From: F23-D06 sp947167635
GTDB lineage: Bacteria; Bacteroidota; Bacteroidia; Bacteroidales; WCHB1-69
DNA: 10,615 nt
NCBI GenBank assembly: GCA_947167635.1
Contig: CAMVIT010000075.1
Span: 1-10,615 of the forward strand
Direction of reading: 5' to 3'
Within the stretch, counting starts at the first letter, position 1; each line of letters begins with the position of its first letter. The position numbers and the translations under genes were made by a program. A model generated the notes under the pieces. That model did no database searches. It was given only the letters and a program-made list of their open reading frames with translations, and had not been told where the DNA came from. Shown one piece after another: positions 1 through 7,671 of this stretch.

Positions 1-2
1 TG

Positions 3-1679
3 CTCGACATCGAGTTCACCATCCAGGACGGCAAGCTCTATATGCTGCAGTGCCGTGTCGGCAAACGCACCGGCGTGGCCGCTCTGACGATGGCTCTCGA
101 CATGCTGAAGGAAGGCCTCATCGACGAGAAGGAAGTCGTGATGCGCCTCACCCCCGAGCAACTTGACGAGCTGCTCCACCCGATCCTCGACACCGCTGAC
201 GAGAAGAAGCACACCGTCATCGCCAAGGGTCTGCCCGCAGGTCCTGGTGGTGCCGTGGGCAAAATCGCCCTCACCAGCGAGAAGGCCAAGGAGTACCGCG
301 CTGCCAAGGTGGCCAACGTCCTGGTCCGCGAGGAAACCAACCCCGAAGACGTCGAGGGTATGCGCGCCGCCGACGGCATCCTGACCGCCCGTGGCGGTAT
401 GACCTCCCACGCCGCCCTCGTGGCCCGTGGCTGGGGCAAGTGCTGCATCGTGGGCTGCGACGCCGTGAAGATCGACCTCGAGAAGGGCATCGTGAAGATT
501 GGTGACAAGCAGTTCAAGGAAGGCGATGTCATCAGCTTGAACGGCTCCAAGGGCTGGGTCTATGCCGAGCCCGTCGGTATGATCAACGCCACCGAGAACC
601 CGCTGTTCCAGCAGTTCATGGCTCTGGTCGACAAGTACCGCAAGATGGGTGTCCGCACCAACGCCGACAACCCGGAAGATGCCCAAAACGCCGTCAACTT
701 CGGCGCCGAAGGTATCGGCCTGTTCCGCATCGAGCACATGTTCTACGGCAAGAACAGCGAAGAGCCGCTGGCCAAGCTGCGCAACATGATCCTGGCCAAC
801 ACCACCGAAGAGCGCGTGGCTGCCTTGGCCGAACTTGAGCCTTACATCAAGAACGCTGCCAAGGGCACGCTGAAGGTCTTGAACGGCAAGCCGTTGACCT
901 TCCGTCTGATGGACCCGCCCTTGCATGAGTTCGTGCCTCATACCGAAGAGAAGCAACGCGCCCTCGCCAAAGAGCGTGGCATCACCTTCGAAGAGATCAA
1001 GAAGCGCATCGACGCCCTCAACGAGGTGAACCCGATGATGGGTCTGCGCGGTGTCCGTCTCGGCATCGTCTATCCCGAAATCACCGAAACCCAGTTCCGC
1101 GCCCTGTTCCAGGCTACCGCTGAATTGATGACGGAAGGTTTCGACCCGCATCTTGAGATCATGGTCCCGCTCACCATCAACGTCAAGGAGCTTGAGCACC
1201 AGAAGGCCATCGCCGACCGCGTGAAAGCAGAGGTGGAAGCCAAGTTCGGCGTCGAGATCAACTACCTTTATGGCACAATGATCGAGATTCCGCGCGCCAC
1301 CCTCGTGGCCGACCAGATTGCCAGCGTGGCCCAGTTCTTCAGCTTCGGCACCAACGACCTGACCCAGATGACCTTTGGCTTCAGCCGCGACGACGTGAAC
1401 GCCATCGTGAAGGACTACATCGAGGAGAAGATCATCCCCGCCGACCCGTTCAACACCCTCGACCAGGAAGGCGTAGGCCAACTGGTGAAACTCGGTGTGG
1501 AGCGTGGCCGTGGCCAGCGCGCCAACCTCAAGTGCGGTGTCTGCGGTGAACACGGCGGCGACCCCGCTTCCGTGCATTTCTTCTACAAGGCCGGTTTGAA
1601 CTATGTCAGCTGCTCGCCGTTCCGCGTGCCCGTCGCACGTCTGGCCGCAGCACAGGCTGCCATTGAAGAAGAAAGATAA
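3..1679 (+). CDS. ppdK: Pyruvate phosphate dikinase, C-terminal part (5' end outside window)
   Basis: PPDK interconverts pyruvate, ATP and Pi with phosphoenolpyruvate, AMP and PPi in the cytoplasm, and often works glycolytically in anaerobes. The visible 558 residues begin at the end of the N-terminal ATP-grasp domain (DIEFTIQDGKLYMLQ). The phosphohistidine swivel domain follows, with GGMTSHAAL and the phospho-acceptor His at visible residue 136. The C-terminal PEP/pyruvate TIM barrel carries PPLHEFVPHTEE, NPMMGLRG, FFSFGTNDLTQM and KCGVCGEHGGDP, with the catalytic Cys at residue 514, and it ends on the family's usual SPFRVPVARLAAAQAA. The reading frame is open to the left edge, so the Met codon at 42 is internal. 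About 340 residues should lie upstream. The substrate-facing stretch reads LQCRVGKRTG where LQTRNGKRT is usual. Catalytic residues are intact, so an active enzyme is expected. The identification is essentially certain from the whole-length similarity that I recall to clostridial PPDK. Confidence 0.98.
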   Translation, partial: LDIEFTIQDGKLYMLQCRVGKRTGVAALTMALDMLKEGLIDEKEVVMRLTPEQLDELLHPILDTADEKKHTVIAKGLPAGPGGAVGKIALTSEKAKEYRAAKVANVLVREETNPEDVEGMRAADGILTARGGMTSHAALVARGWGKCCIVGCDAVKIDLEKGIVKIGDKQFKEGDVISLNGSKGWVYAEPVGMINATENPLFQQFMALVDKYRKMGVRTNADNPEDAQNAVNFGAEGIGLFRIEHMFYGKNSEEPLAKLRNMILANTTEERVAALAELEPYIKNAAKGTLKVLNGKPLTFRLMDPPLHEFVPHTEEKQRALAKERGITFEEIKKRIDALNEVNPMMGLRGVRLGIVYPEITETQFRALFQATAELMTEGFDPHLEIMVPLTINVKELEHQKAIADRVKAEVEAKFGVEINYLYGTMIEIPRATLVADQIASVAQFFSFGTNDLTQMTFGFSRDDVNAIVKDYIEEKIIPADPFNTLDQEGVGQLVKLGVERGRGQRANLKCGVCGEHGGDPASVHFFYKAGLNYVSCSPFRVPVARLAAAQAAIEEER

Positions 1680-1700
1680 TCTGAAATTTAGATTTTAAAA

Positions 1701-1735
1701 AAAAAAGGAGTTGGGTTTTTCTCAACTCCTTTTTT
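1701..1735. terminator. Bidirectional intrinsic terminator between convergent ppdK and nuclease genes
   Basis: An inverted repeat pairs 1701-1715 with 1721-1735 around a five-T loop, 15 pairs including one G-U. The core is GGAGTTG/CAACTCC. The arms run into A residues on the left and T residues on the right, so each strand reads as a hairpin followed by a U-tract. It lies 21 bases after the ppdK stop and about 50 bases beyond the stop of the minus-strand nuclease, as expected for a shared terminator. Confidence 0.9.
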
Positions 1736-1787
1736 GTTGTATGATGCAGGAATCCGCAATCGAGATGACCGCATTTCTGGAAAATTG

Positions 1788-2618
1788 TCACATTTTCCAA
1801 GCGCCGAGGTCGTATTGGGCCTCGATGGCATCTTCCAAGTCGTCTTCCAATGCGGGGAAAAAGTCGATGCCCGCGAGGCGTTCCACCTCGTCGATGCTTT
1901 TGGCATAGTTGCGGAGCCGTTGGTGTCCGGGCTTGTTGTCGAACACGAAGCCGATGGCTTGCCATTCGCCGTTGATACAACACAAAAGAACCTTGAAAAA
2001 GGCGTCGGGGACAGCCACATTGTTTCGGCCGATGACCTCGGGATTGTTGGACATGAGGGGACCGCATGCGATATAGAGGTTGCCGTATTTCTCGGCCCAG
2101 ACGCGTGCCTGTTCCTCCAGCATCTTCCAGTCGCCATCGTTAAGGTTGTGGTCTTGCGGGCAGACGTTGGAGAGGTAGAATGACTCGCGCATGGCGATGG
2201 AGTCCCATTTCATGTCGCCGGCAGGTGCCATGTGGCCACGAGTGTAGCTGGAACGGGAATAGTCGCGATAGGTCGGGCACACGCCTTTGACATCGGGGTC
2301 TGGCTCGAAATGGATGGCACGAGGGTGCTTGCCGCGCGTCTCTTCGCGCGTCAGTTCGTAGGCCACCCAGTTGGGCACGCACCAGTCGGGATTGTAACTG
2401 ACGGTGTACCCGGTGTGCTCGATGATCTGCTCGGGACGGTCGGCCGTGAGCTTCGGAAGCTCCAATAACCCGACTTCCGACTTCGGCGGTAAGGTGGATT
2501 GGGAAGCAGACTGTGCATCAGCCGTCTTTCCTTTGTTCTTGTTCAAAAAAACAAAGACTCCCGCCAAGAGCACGATGCCGATTAACATTATCGTGGCGGA
2601 TTTGTTGTTTCTCTTCAT
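1788..2618 (-). CDS. DNA/RNA non-specific endonuclease (NUC1/Serratia nuclease family), N-terminally membrane anchored
   Basis: The protein has 276 residues. Residues 9-25 form one hydrophobic segment after a basic start (MKRNNK), with no lipobox Cys, so an uncleaved signal anchor with the enzyme outside the cytoplasm is likely. Residues 31-60 are a low-complexity linker. The nuclease domain (about 65-260) carries the beta-beta-alpha metal motif YTRGHMAPAGD, with candidate general base His129. A second motif, LNDGDWKMLE, has Asn160 and Glu168 at the same spacing as the Asn and Glu metal-site residues of Serratia nuclease. By family, it should cleave single- and double-stranded DNA and RNA using Mg2+. 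The usual Asp of the DRGH motif is Thr126 here. The start at 2618 fits the signal anchor and a -7 box 15 bases upstream. The gene is monocistronic, convergent with ppdK and divergent from sbcD. Its biological role (nutrient scavenging, envelope DNA turnover or defence) cannot be told from sequence. Confidence 0.92.
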   Translation of the reverse strand: MKRNNKSATIMLIGIVLLAGVFVFLNKNKGKTADAQSASQSTLPPKSEVGLLELPKLTADRPEQIIEHTGYTVSYNPDWCVPNWVAYELTREETRGKHPRAIHFEPDPDVKGVCPTYRDYSRSSYTRGHMAPAGDMKWDSIAMRESFYLSNVCPQDHNLNDGDWKMLEEQARVWAEKYGNLYIACGPLMSNNPEVIGRNNVAVPDAFFKVLLCCINGEWQAIGFVFDNKPGHQRLRNYAKSIDEVERLAGIDFFPALEDDLEDAIEAQYDLGAWKM

Positions 2619-2632
2619 ATCCTGTTTATTTT

Positions 2633-2640
2633 CAAATATA
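2633..2640 (-). promoter_or_regulatory. Bacteroidota-type -7 promoter box for the nuclease gene
   Basis: On the minus strand this reads TATATTTG, matching TAnnTTTG. A possible -33 TTTG lies at 2665-2668, but the 24-base spacing is longer than the usual 19-21, so the upstream element is uncertain. The box ends only about 14 bases from the start codon, which implies a very short or almost absent 5' leader. Confidence 0.5.
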
Positions 2641-2717
2641 TAGAAAAATCCATTTTGGATGTTGCAAAAATAAGAAATAATTGTTCCGCAGATATCGTAA
2701 AAACATCTTTTTTTGGA

Positions 2718-2725
2718 TATATTTG
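2718..2725 (+). promoter_or_regulatory. Bacteroidota-type -7 promoter box for sbcDC
   Basis: TATATTTG matches TAnnTTTG and lies 55 bases before the sbcD start, within AT-rich DNA (2619-2780) between the divergent nuclease and sbcD genes. I find no convincing TTTG at the usual -33 spacing. The nearest TTG is at 2681-2683, which is too far. Because this box would fall inside any longer open frame starting at 2655, it supports the sbcD start at 2781. Confidence 0.5.
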
Positions 2726-2780
2726 CAGAGTTCTAAAAATTAATGTCAGACTTTTTTATGGACAATTTAAATTTTTGAGT

Positions 2781-4016
2781 ATGAAGATTTTACACACAAG
2801 CGACTGGCATCTGGGCCATACACTCTACGAGCATGACCGTATGGTGGAGCATGAAGACTTCCTCCGTCAACTGAAAACCATTGCCGATGAACAACGCCCC
2901 GACGCATTGTTGGTTTGCGGTGACATTTTCGATCGTGTGGCCGCCCCCGTGGCTGCGCGGGAGCTGTATGTGCGGGCGTTGCTCGACATGCACGATACAT
3001 GCCCTGACATGCAAATCATCGTCACGGCCGGCAACCATGATGGCAAGTCGGCACTCGAGACCGAGGGCCTTATCTGGAACCGCCTGCATGTGAGGGTGAT
3101 AGGGCAAGTTGAATTCGATGACGACGGGCAAGTCAACTTCGACCGGCATATTGTGGAAATCCGCGATGCACAGGGCGCTCTGCAGGGTTTTGTGGCTGCT
3201 GTGCCTCACATCTATGAATACGGCTATCCCCAAATGGGGGATGCCATGGACAAACAGGACCGGCAGGGGATTTTCTTCCGGACCTTGCTTGACAAGGTCG
3301 CGGAGCGAAACCCCGACAACTTGCCGGTGGTGCTTTCGGCGCACTTGGCCATGGCGGGTGGCAACTTTGCAGGACATGCGTTCCATGACTCCATCGGCGG
3401 CATCGACACGGTGAAGCAGGAGCAACTCGGCAAAGGCGGCTATGACTACTTGGCTTTGGGACATATTCACAGCCCGCAAACGCTCCCGGACAGCAACCCT
3501 GTGGCTCGCTACTGCGGCACCCCCATTGCCATCTCCTTCGACGAGACAGGGCACCATGGTGTCACGATGGTGACCCTCGGGAAGGGTGAACCGCCTGTCA
3601 TCGAGGAAATGGAAATCCGCAATCTGAAGCCCTTGCTTACCTTACCCGTCAAGCCAACCCTCTTCGAAGAAGCCCTGCAGGAGTTGCGCGAGTTTCCCGA
3701 TGCCGAATCTGCCTATATCCGTCTCAACGTGCTTCTTGACGGCCCGCTTCCCCCCAACCATATTGAGCGGATTTTGCAGGTCCTTGACAGGAAAAAGGCC
3801 GAGTACTGTTGTATGGTGACCTCTTTGCCGGACAGGGAAGAGAAAAGTGAAGAGTATTCGGATCTGAAGCATGTCGATGCCGACAATATGCCGGAGCCGG
3901 AGGAATTGGCGGAACTTTTTTTCCAGAAAAAATACAATGTTTCCATGGATGCCGACCTTGCGGAATTGCTACGAAAAGCCATAGAAGTTGCCCAAAAAAA
4001 TGAAATCGAACATTAA
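2781..4016 (+). CDS. sbcD: SbcD, exonuclease subunit of the SbcCD (Mre11/Rad50-type) complex
   Basis: SbcD is the Mn2+-dependent 3'-5' exonuclease and hairpin endonuclease of SbcCD, which opens DNA hairpins, cruciforms and protein-blocked ends. The protein has 411 residues, the usual length. Calcineurin-like phosphodiesterase motifs appear in order: DWHLGH (Asp8, His10), CGDIFDR (Asp48), GNHD (Asn85, His86), SAHLAM (His188) and LGHIHSPQ (His228, His230). A capping region follows from about residue 290. I chose the start at 2781 because MKILHTSDWHLGH is the family's normal N-terminus. The frame is open back to 2655, but that stretch is AT-rich, unlike the family, and contains the likely promoter. 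There is no clear Shine-Dalgarno sequence (TTTTTGAGT precedes the ATG). sbcC starts 16 bases after the stop, which indicates an operon. The identification is secure and all metal ligands are present. Confidence 0.97.
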   Translation: MKILHTSDWHLGHTLYEHDRMVEHEDFLRQLKTIADEQRPDALLVCGDIFDRVAAPVAARELYVRALLDMHDTCPDMQIIVTAGNHDGKSALETEGLIWNRLHVRVIGQVEFDDDGQVNFDRHIVEIRDAQGALQGFVAAVPHIYEYGYPQMGDAMDKQDRQGIFFRTLLDKVAERNPDNLPVVLSAHLAMAGGNFAGHAFHDSIGGIDTVKQEQLGKGGYDYLALGHIHSPQTLPDSNPVARYCGTPIAISFDETGHHGVTMVTLGKGEPPVIEEMEIRNLKPLLTLPVKPTLFEEALQELREFPDAESAYIRLNVLLDGPLPPNHIERILQVLDRKKAEYCCMVTSLPDREEKSEEYSDLKHVDADNMPEPEELAELFFQKKYNVSMDADLAELLRKAIEVAQKNEIEH

Positions 4017-4031
4017 ACAAAACAGACTGTT

Positions 4032-7000
4032 ATGAAACTCAAAAAATTGATTATAAAGAATATTGCATCCATAGAGGATGCTGTGTTGAACTTTGACGCG
4101 GCACCGCTTGGCGATGCACGCATTTTCCTCATCGGAGGTGATACCGGCAGCGGGAAGAGCACTATTCTCGACGCCATCTGTCTGGCCCTCTATGACGATA
4201 CTCCAAGGTTGAATCAGGCCAACCACAAGAAAAACGACTATGGCAATGACAACATTTCCGCGCGGGACACGCGTAACCTGATGCGACACGGCGCCAAAGA
4301 AGCCATGGCCCAACTCCTCTTCGAAGGCGATGACGGCAAAATGTATGATGCCGTCTGGTCTGCCCGCCGTACGAAAAATTTCACCCTCGACAACACCAAA
4401 CGCTCCCTCGCCGTTGACGGACGCCCTGTTGACAAAAAGGAGATAGAGACCGTCATTTTAAAAGCTGTCGGACTTGATTTCAAGCAATTTTGCCGCGTCA
4501 CCATGCTCGCCCAAGGGCAGTTTACCCAATTCCTCAAGAGCGACGAGAATAAAAAGGCTGAAATCTTGGAAAAGATGACAAAAACCGAACGCTACAGCGA
4601 GATTGGCAAGACAGTCTTCCAGATGTGCAAGGAGGCACAGAATGCCTATGAACTCGAGAAAAGCAAATCGGAAGGTGTGCAGCTGCTCTCGGAAGAGGAA
4701 AAAGGAGAGCTTGTCGAAAAGCTGTCCAGGGATAGGGAAGAGGTTGTCAAGTGCAACATCGCGAACGATCAGTTTGCGGAAAAGAAAAAGTGGCTGGAAG
4801 ATGACCTGAAGAACGAAAATGCCCTGAATGAGGCCAAACGGCAATTGGAAAGTTGCGAAGATGTCACTTCGTCCAAGCAGTTCGCAGACGAGGAACGTCT
4901 CATCGCTGACTGGGACCAGTCGCGCGAGGCGCGCACTTGGGTCGGCGACTTGGCAAGGCGACAGGAAATGCTCGACATTATCGTAAGTCAGAAAGAGCCC
5001 AACGCACAGTCCATCCTCGCCTCCCTGCGACAGGCTTTGCGTTCTTTCGATAGCCTTGTCGAAGCGGAGCGGCAGCAGCTTTCCACCCTGCAGAACGCTC
5101 TTGAGGTGGCTGCCGTGCACAAACAGATGTATGACAATGCCCAGTCTATCAAGACAACATTGGATGAGACCCTCACACAACGCCAGTCCAAAACCGTTGA
5201 AGAAAAGAACCTCGCCAAACTTGAACAGGCCCTGCCCATACTGACGGATGAGATTCAGCGGAAACAAGCCCTTTTCAACGCGGCACAGGCATCCCGTGAT
5301 GAAAAACATCAAGAGGTGGAGAAAGCCGAAGAGGTGCTCAAGGCCATGAAGCCGCAGGAGCTGGCGCGCGCGCGCGAAGAGGTTGACAGGCAAACCGCGC
5401 TTCTTCGAGAGGCTGAAGAGGCGGTGAACCGCTTGGAGAAGGCTCTCTCCGACTGGGCGAGCGCGCAACAGGCACTTGCTGACACCCAAACGCTCATGGA
5501 AACGGAACAAGAGAAGAAGAACAAAGGGGATATCGTGGAAAATGAGCGCCAATGCGCATACGACACGGCCCGACAAGCTTACGAGCAGGCCAAACTCACT
5601 ATCGCGGACGAGGCCGAGCGCTTGCGTGCCCAGTTGAAGGTGGGCGACACTTGCCCCGTTTGCGGCCGGAAAATCGAAAGGCTGCTCTCTTCCGAAAATG
5701 CCCGCAAAACATTGGACACCCTGTCGGGACCGCTGAAAGAGAGCGAAAAACGACTTCAAGAAGTGAAAGCGGCGGTCAAGGCTTCCATGAAAATCATAGA
5801 GGATTGCCATAAAAAAGCACCCTCATTGGCAAGTGCCGTGAAAAGTGCCGAGGACATTGTCGCTTTTGCATGGAAAACTGCGAAAGCCGGCTGTGCTGCC
5901 GTGAACATCCCCCTCGAGGATGCCACGACGGCGAACATTGACAATGTCCGAGCTTCCTTGAAATCGAGGTTTGCAGAAATTGAGACCACGAAGAGACGCT
6001 TGAATGAGCAACAGGAATCCATAAACGGGCAAAACGAACTTATCAAGACTCTGAAGGATGAGGAGAACACAATGATCCAAAATCTTAATGCCGCCGACAA
6101 AGCCGCGAATGATGCCATACAGTCCGAGAAAACCCAAAAACTGCAAATCGGCAACCTCAAAGAATCCATTCGGCAACGCGATGACGAGATTTCTCAGCGC
6201 ATAGGGCATGTTGCGCAGTACATGACTGACCCGGCGTGGCAGTCCGCCTGGGAGGCAAAACCAAAGGAGTATGTGGACAATTTGATGGCCATGGCACATC
6301 AGTATGCGAAACTGGGGGAGGAAATCACCATGTTGTCCCACAAAATCGACACGGATGAGGACAAGCGTGCACGCTTGAATGAGCAAGACAACCAAGTCAG
6401 GGAATTGTGGCCTGGCTGGGACAGCGACTTGATGTCTGTCACCCCGCTTCCCGATGTGCCGAAAGATATAGAGAGCCGGTGGCAGAAATTCGTGGCCGAT
6501 GCCACAAAATTACTGGAGCAGAAGGAAAACTGCCGACAGGAGATCCTCAATCTTAAACAAAAGCTGGAGGAATTCCATGCGACCACCTCCATTGACGAAA
6601 CACGTCTGCAGGAAATCTCCCGTTTTCAGAGCATGGATGAAGTCAAGAAAAGCCATACAAAACTCAAAGATGACCTTGCCGCTGCCAAGACGAATCATGC
6701 TACCATATTGAAAATCCATGCAGAGCATCATGGTTCAGCACATCCTGCCATAGAAGAGGGCGAGACGGTGGAGACGTTGCAACAATCTCTGCTGAGTGGC
6801 AATGAGCGGCTCAAAACCTTAAACCAAAGTATTGGTGCAATAGAAACGAAGTTGGAGAATGATAGGAAGGAGACTGAGCGTTTGCAGGATATCCTGAAAA
6901 AAGTCGAGGAACTGAAGTCTCATGCCGAGAACTGGAAGAAACTGGACAATCTCTTCGGCGGCTCCGACGGTGCCAAATTTCGCAACATTGCGCAGAGTTT

Positions 7001-7442
7001 TCTGCTGGAGAACTTGTTGCGGAGCGCGAACCATTACCTGCAGGACCTCACCAAGCGATACCGGCTGGAGTGCATCCCCGGCACGCTCACGATCAGCCTG
7101 CGCGACCAGTACATGCCCGACATGGTCAGCCCTGTGGACACGCTTAGCGGCGGGGAGGGCTTTCTGGTGTCATTGGCCCTTGCTTTGGCCTTGGCTTCCA
7201 TGAGTCGTCAAGGCATCACCATGGACACACTGTTCATCGACGAGGGGTTCGGCACGCTCAGCGACAACGAAATGGACACCGTTATGGCGCTGTTGGAGCG
7301 CCTTCAGGAGAGGAAGGGCAAGCGCGTGGGCATCATCAGCCATGTCAAGGAGCTGCGCGAACGCATCCCCGTACACGTTGAGGTGCGCCGCATCGACCCT
7401 ACCCGAAGCGGAATTACCATCAAGGATACCACATGTATGTAA
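4032..7442 (+). CDS. sbcC: SbcC, ATPase and coiled-coil subunit of SbcCD
   Basis: SbcC is the SMC/Rad50-like partner of SbcD. ATP binding by its head controls nuclease access, and its coiled-coil arms dimerise through a zinc hook. In this 1136-residue protein, Walker A GDTGSGKST is at 36-44 (Lys42), and the Q-loop MLAQGQFTQFL is at 158-168. A long charged coiled coil runs to about 535. The zinc hook CPVCGRK has Cys541 and Cys544, and the coil then returns to about 960. The second half-head has the signature LSGGEG at 1038-1043, Walker B LFIDEGFGTL at 1067-1076, with the D-loop just after it, and the H-loop IISH at 1101-1104. Length exceeds E. coli SbcC (about 1050 residues) but is within range for the family. 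All motifs are intact, so a functional ATPase is expected. It is translated from the sbcD transcript across a 15-base gap without an evident ribosome binding site. A 13-base alternating GC run lies at 5364-5376 within the coiled coil. Confidence 0.97.
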   Translation: MKLKKLIIKNIASIEDAVLNFDAAPLGDARIFLIGGDTGSGKSTILDAICLALYDDTPRLNQANHKKNDYGNDNISARDTRNLMRHGAKEAMAQLLFEGDDGKMYDAVWSARRTKNFTLDNTKRSLAVDGRPVDKKEIETVILKAVGLDFKQFCRVTMLAQGQFTQFLKSDENKKAEILEKMTKTERYSEIGKTVFQMCKEAQNAYELEKSKSEGVQLLSEEEKGELVEKLSRDREEVVKCNIANDQFAEKKKWLEDDLKNENALNEAKRQLESCEDVTSSKQFADEERLIADWDQSREARTWVGDLARRQEMLDIIVSQKEPNAQSILASLRQALRSFDSLVEAERQQLSTLQNALEVAAVHKQMYDNAQSIKTTLDETLTQRQSKTVEEKNLAKLEQALPILTDEIQRKQALFNAAQASRDEKHQEVEKAEEVLKAMKPQELARAREEVDRQTALLREAEEAVNRLEKALSDWASAQQALADTQTLMETEQEKKNKGDIVENERQCAYDTARQAYEQAKLTIADEAERLRAQLKVGDTCPVCGRKIERLLSSENARKTLDTLSGPLKESEKRLQEVKAAVKASMKIIEDCHKKAPSLASAVKSAEDIVAFAWKTAKAGCAAVNIPLEDATTANIDNVRASLKSRFAEIETTKRRLNEQQESINGQNELIKTLKDEENTMIQNLNAADKAANDAIQSEKTQKLQIGNLKESIRQRDDEISQRIGHVAQYMTDPAWQSAWEAKPKEYVDNLMAMAHQYAKLGEEITMLSHKIDTDEDKRARLNEQDNQVRELWPGWDSDLMSVTPLPDVPKDIESRWQKFVADATKLLEQKENCRQEILNLKQKLEEFHATTSIDETRLQEISRFQSMDEVKKSHTKLKDDLAAAKTNHATILKIHAEHHGSAHPAIEEGETVETLQQSLLSGNERLKTLNQSIGAIETKLENDRKETERLQDILKKVEELKSHAENWKKLDNLFGGSDGAKFRNIAQSFLLENLLRSANHYLQDLTKRYRLECIPGTLTISLRDQYMPDMVSPVDTLSGGEGFLVSLALALALASMSRQGITMDTLFIDEGFGTLSDNEMDTVMALLERLQERKGKRVGIISHVKELRERIPVHVEVRRIDPTRSGITIKDTTCM
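5364..5376. repeat. Alternating GC dinucleotide run inside sbcC
   Basis: Six GC units plus one G encode Ala-Arg-Ala-Arg in the first coiled-coil arm of SbcC. Such runs can slip during replication or adopt Z-form DNA. A gain or loss of one unit would shift the sbcC frame. I infer nothing further. Confidence 0.6.
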
Positions 7443-7472
7443 AGTGTTGATTATAGGAAAGTAAAATGATTT

Positions 7473-7664
7473 CTAATGCAAATCTTTGGAAATCAGGTTT
7501 TTGTTTCTGGAAAGGGGCAGGTGCTTCCCTTTCAGGTCATCGAAATACTCTTCCGGATTCTCACTGATAAGATACAGTGCAACATTGTACAGGGCCTGTT
7601 TCAGATTCTCATGATTGTTCTTCGCGTCCTTTTGGATTCCAGCGTACTTTCGACAAACAGATAG
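7473..7664 (-). pseudogene. Probable decayed C-terminal fragment of an unrecognised gene
   Basis: The 229 bases between the convergent sbcC and gatD stops hold a 63-residue open stretch on the minus strand that reads like a real protein. It is charged and helical (for example NNHENLKQALYNVALYL, then SENPEEYFDDLKGKHLP) and ends in a TAG. No Met, GTG or TTG start occurs in it, and TAA TAG lie directly upstream in the same frame, just past the gatD stop. It therefore cannot be a complete gene as it stands. The plus strand over the same bases gives only a hydrophobic 62-residue mirror frame. I cannot assign a family. It might be the end of a transposase or another accessory gene cut off by rearrangement, or a chance frame. 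I see no terminator hairpin or other feature in this gap. Confidence 0.35.
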
Positions 7665-7671
7665 CTATTAA

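Noticed and set aside
1734..2183. 149-residue plus-strand frame opposite the nuclease gene
   Set aside because: Antisense shadow that begins inside the region just past the terminator. The nuclease motifs are on the minus strand.
2655..2780. 42-residue N-terminal extension of SbcD in the same frame
   Set aside because: The family begins at MKILHTSDWHLGH. The extension is AT-rich and contains the likely -7 box.
4458..5810. 450-residue open frame on the minus strand inside sbcC
   Set aside because: It is a Leu/Phe-rich mirror of the sbcC coiled coil and has no recognisable domain, whereas sbcC shows every family motif.
2781..7442. SbcCD plus the nearby nuclease as an anti-phage defence island
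   Set aside because: sbcDC is a standard housekeeping pair, the nuclease is divergently transcribed with its own promoter and is membrane-anchored, and there is no defence-specific gene nearby.
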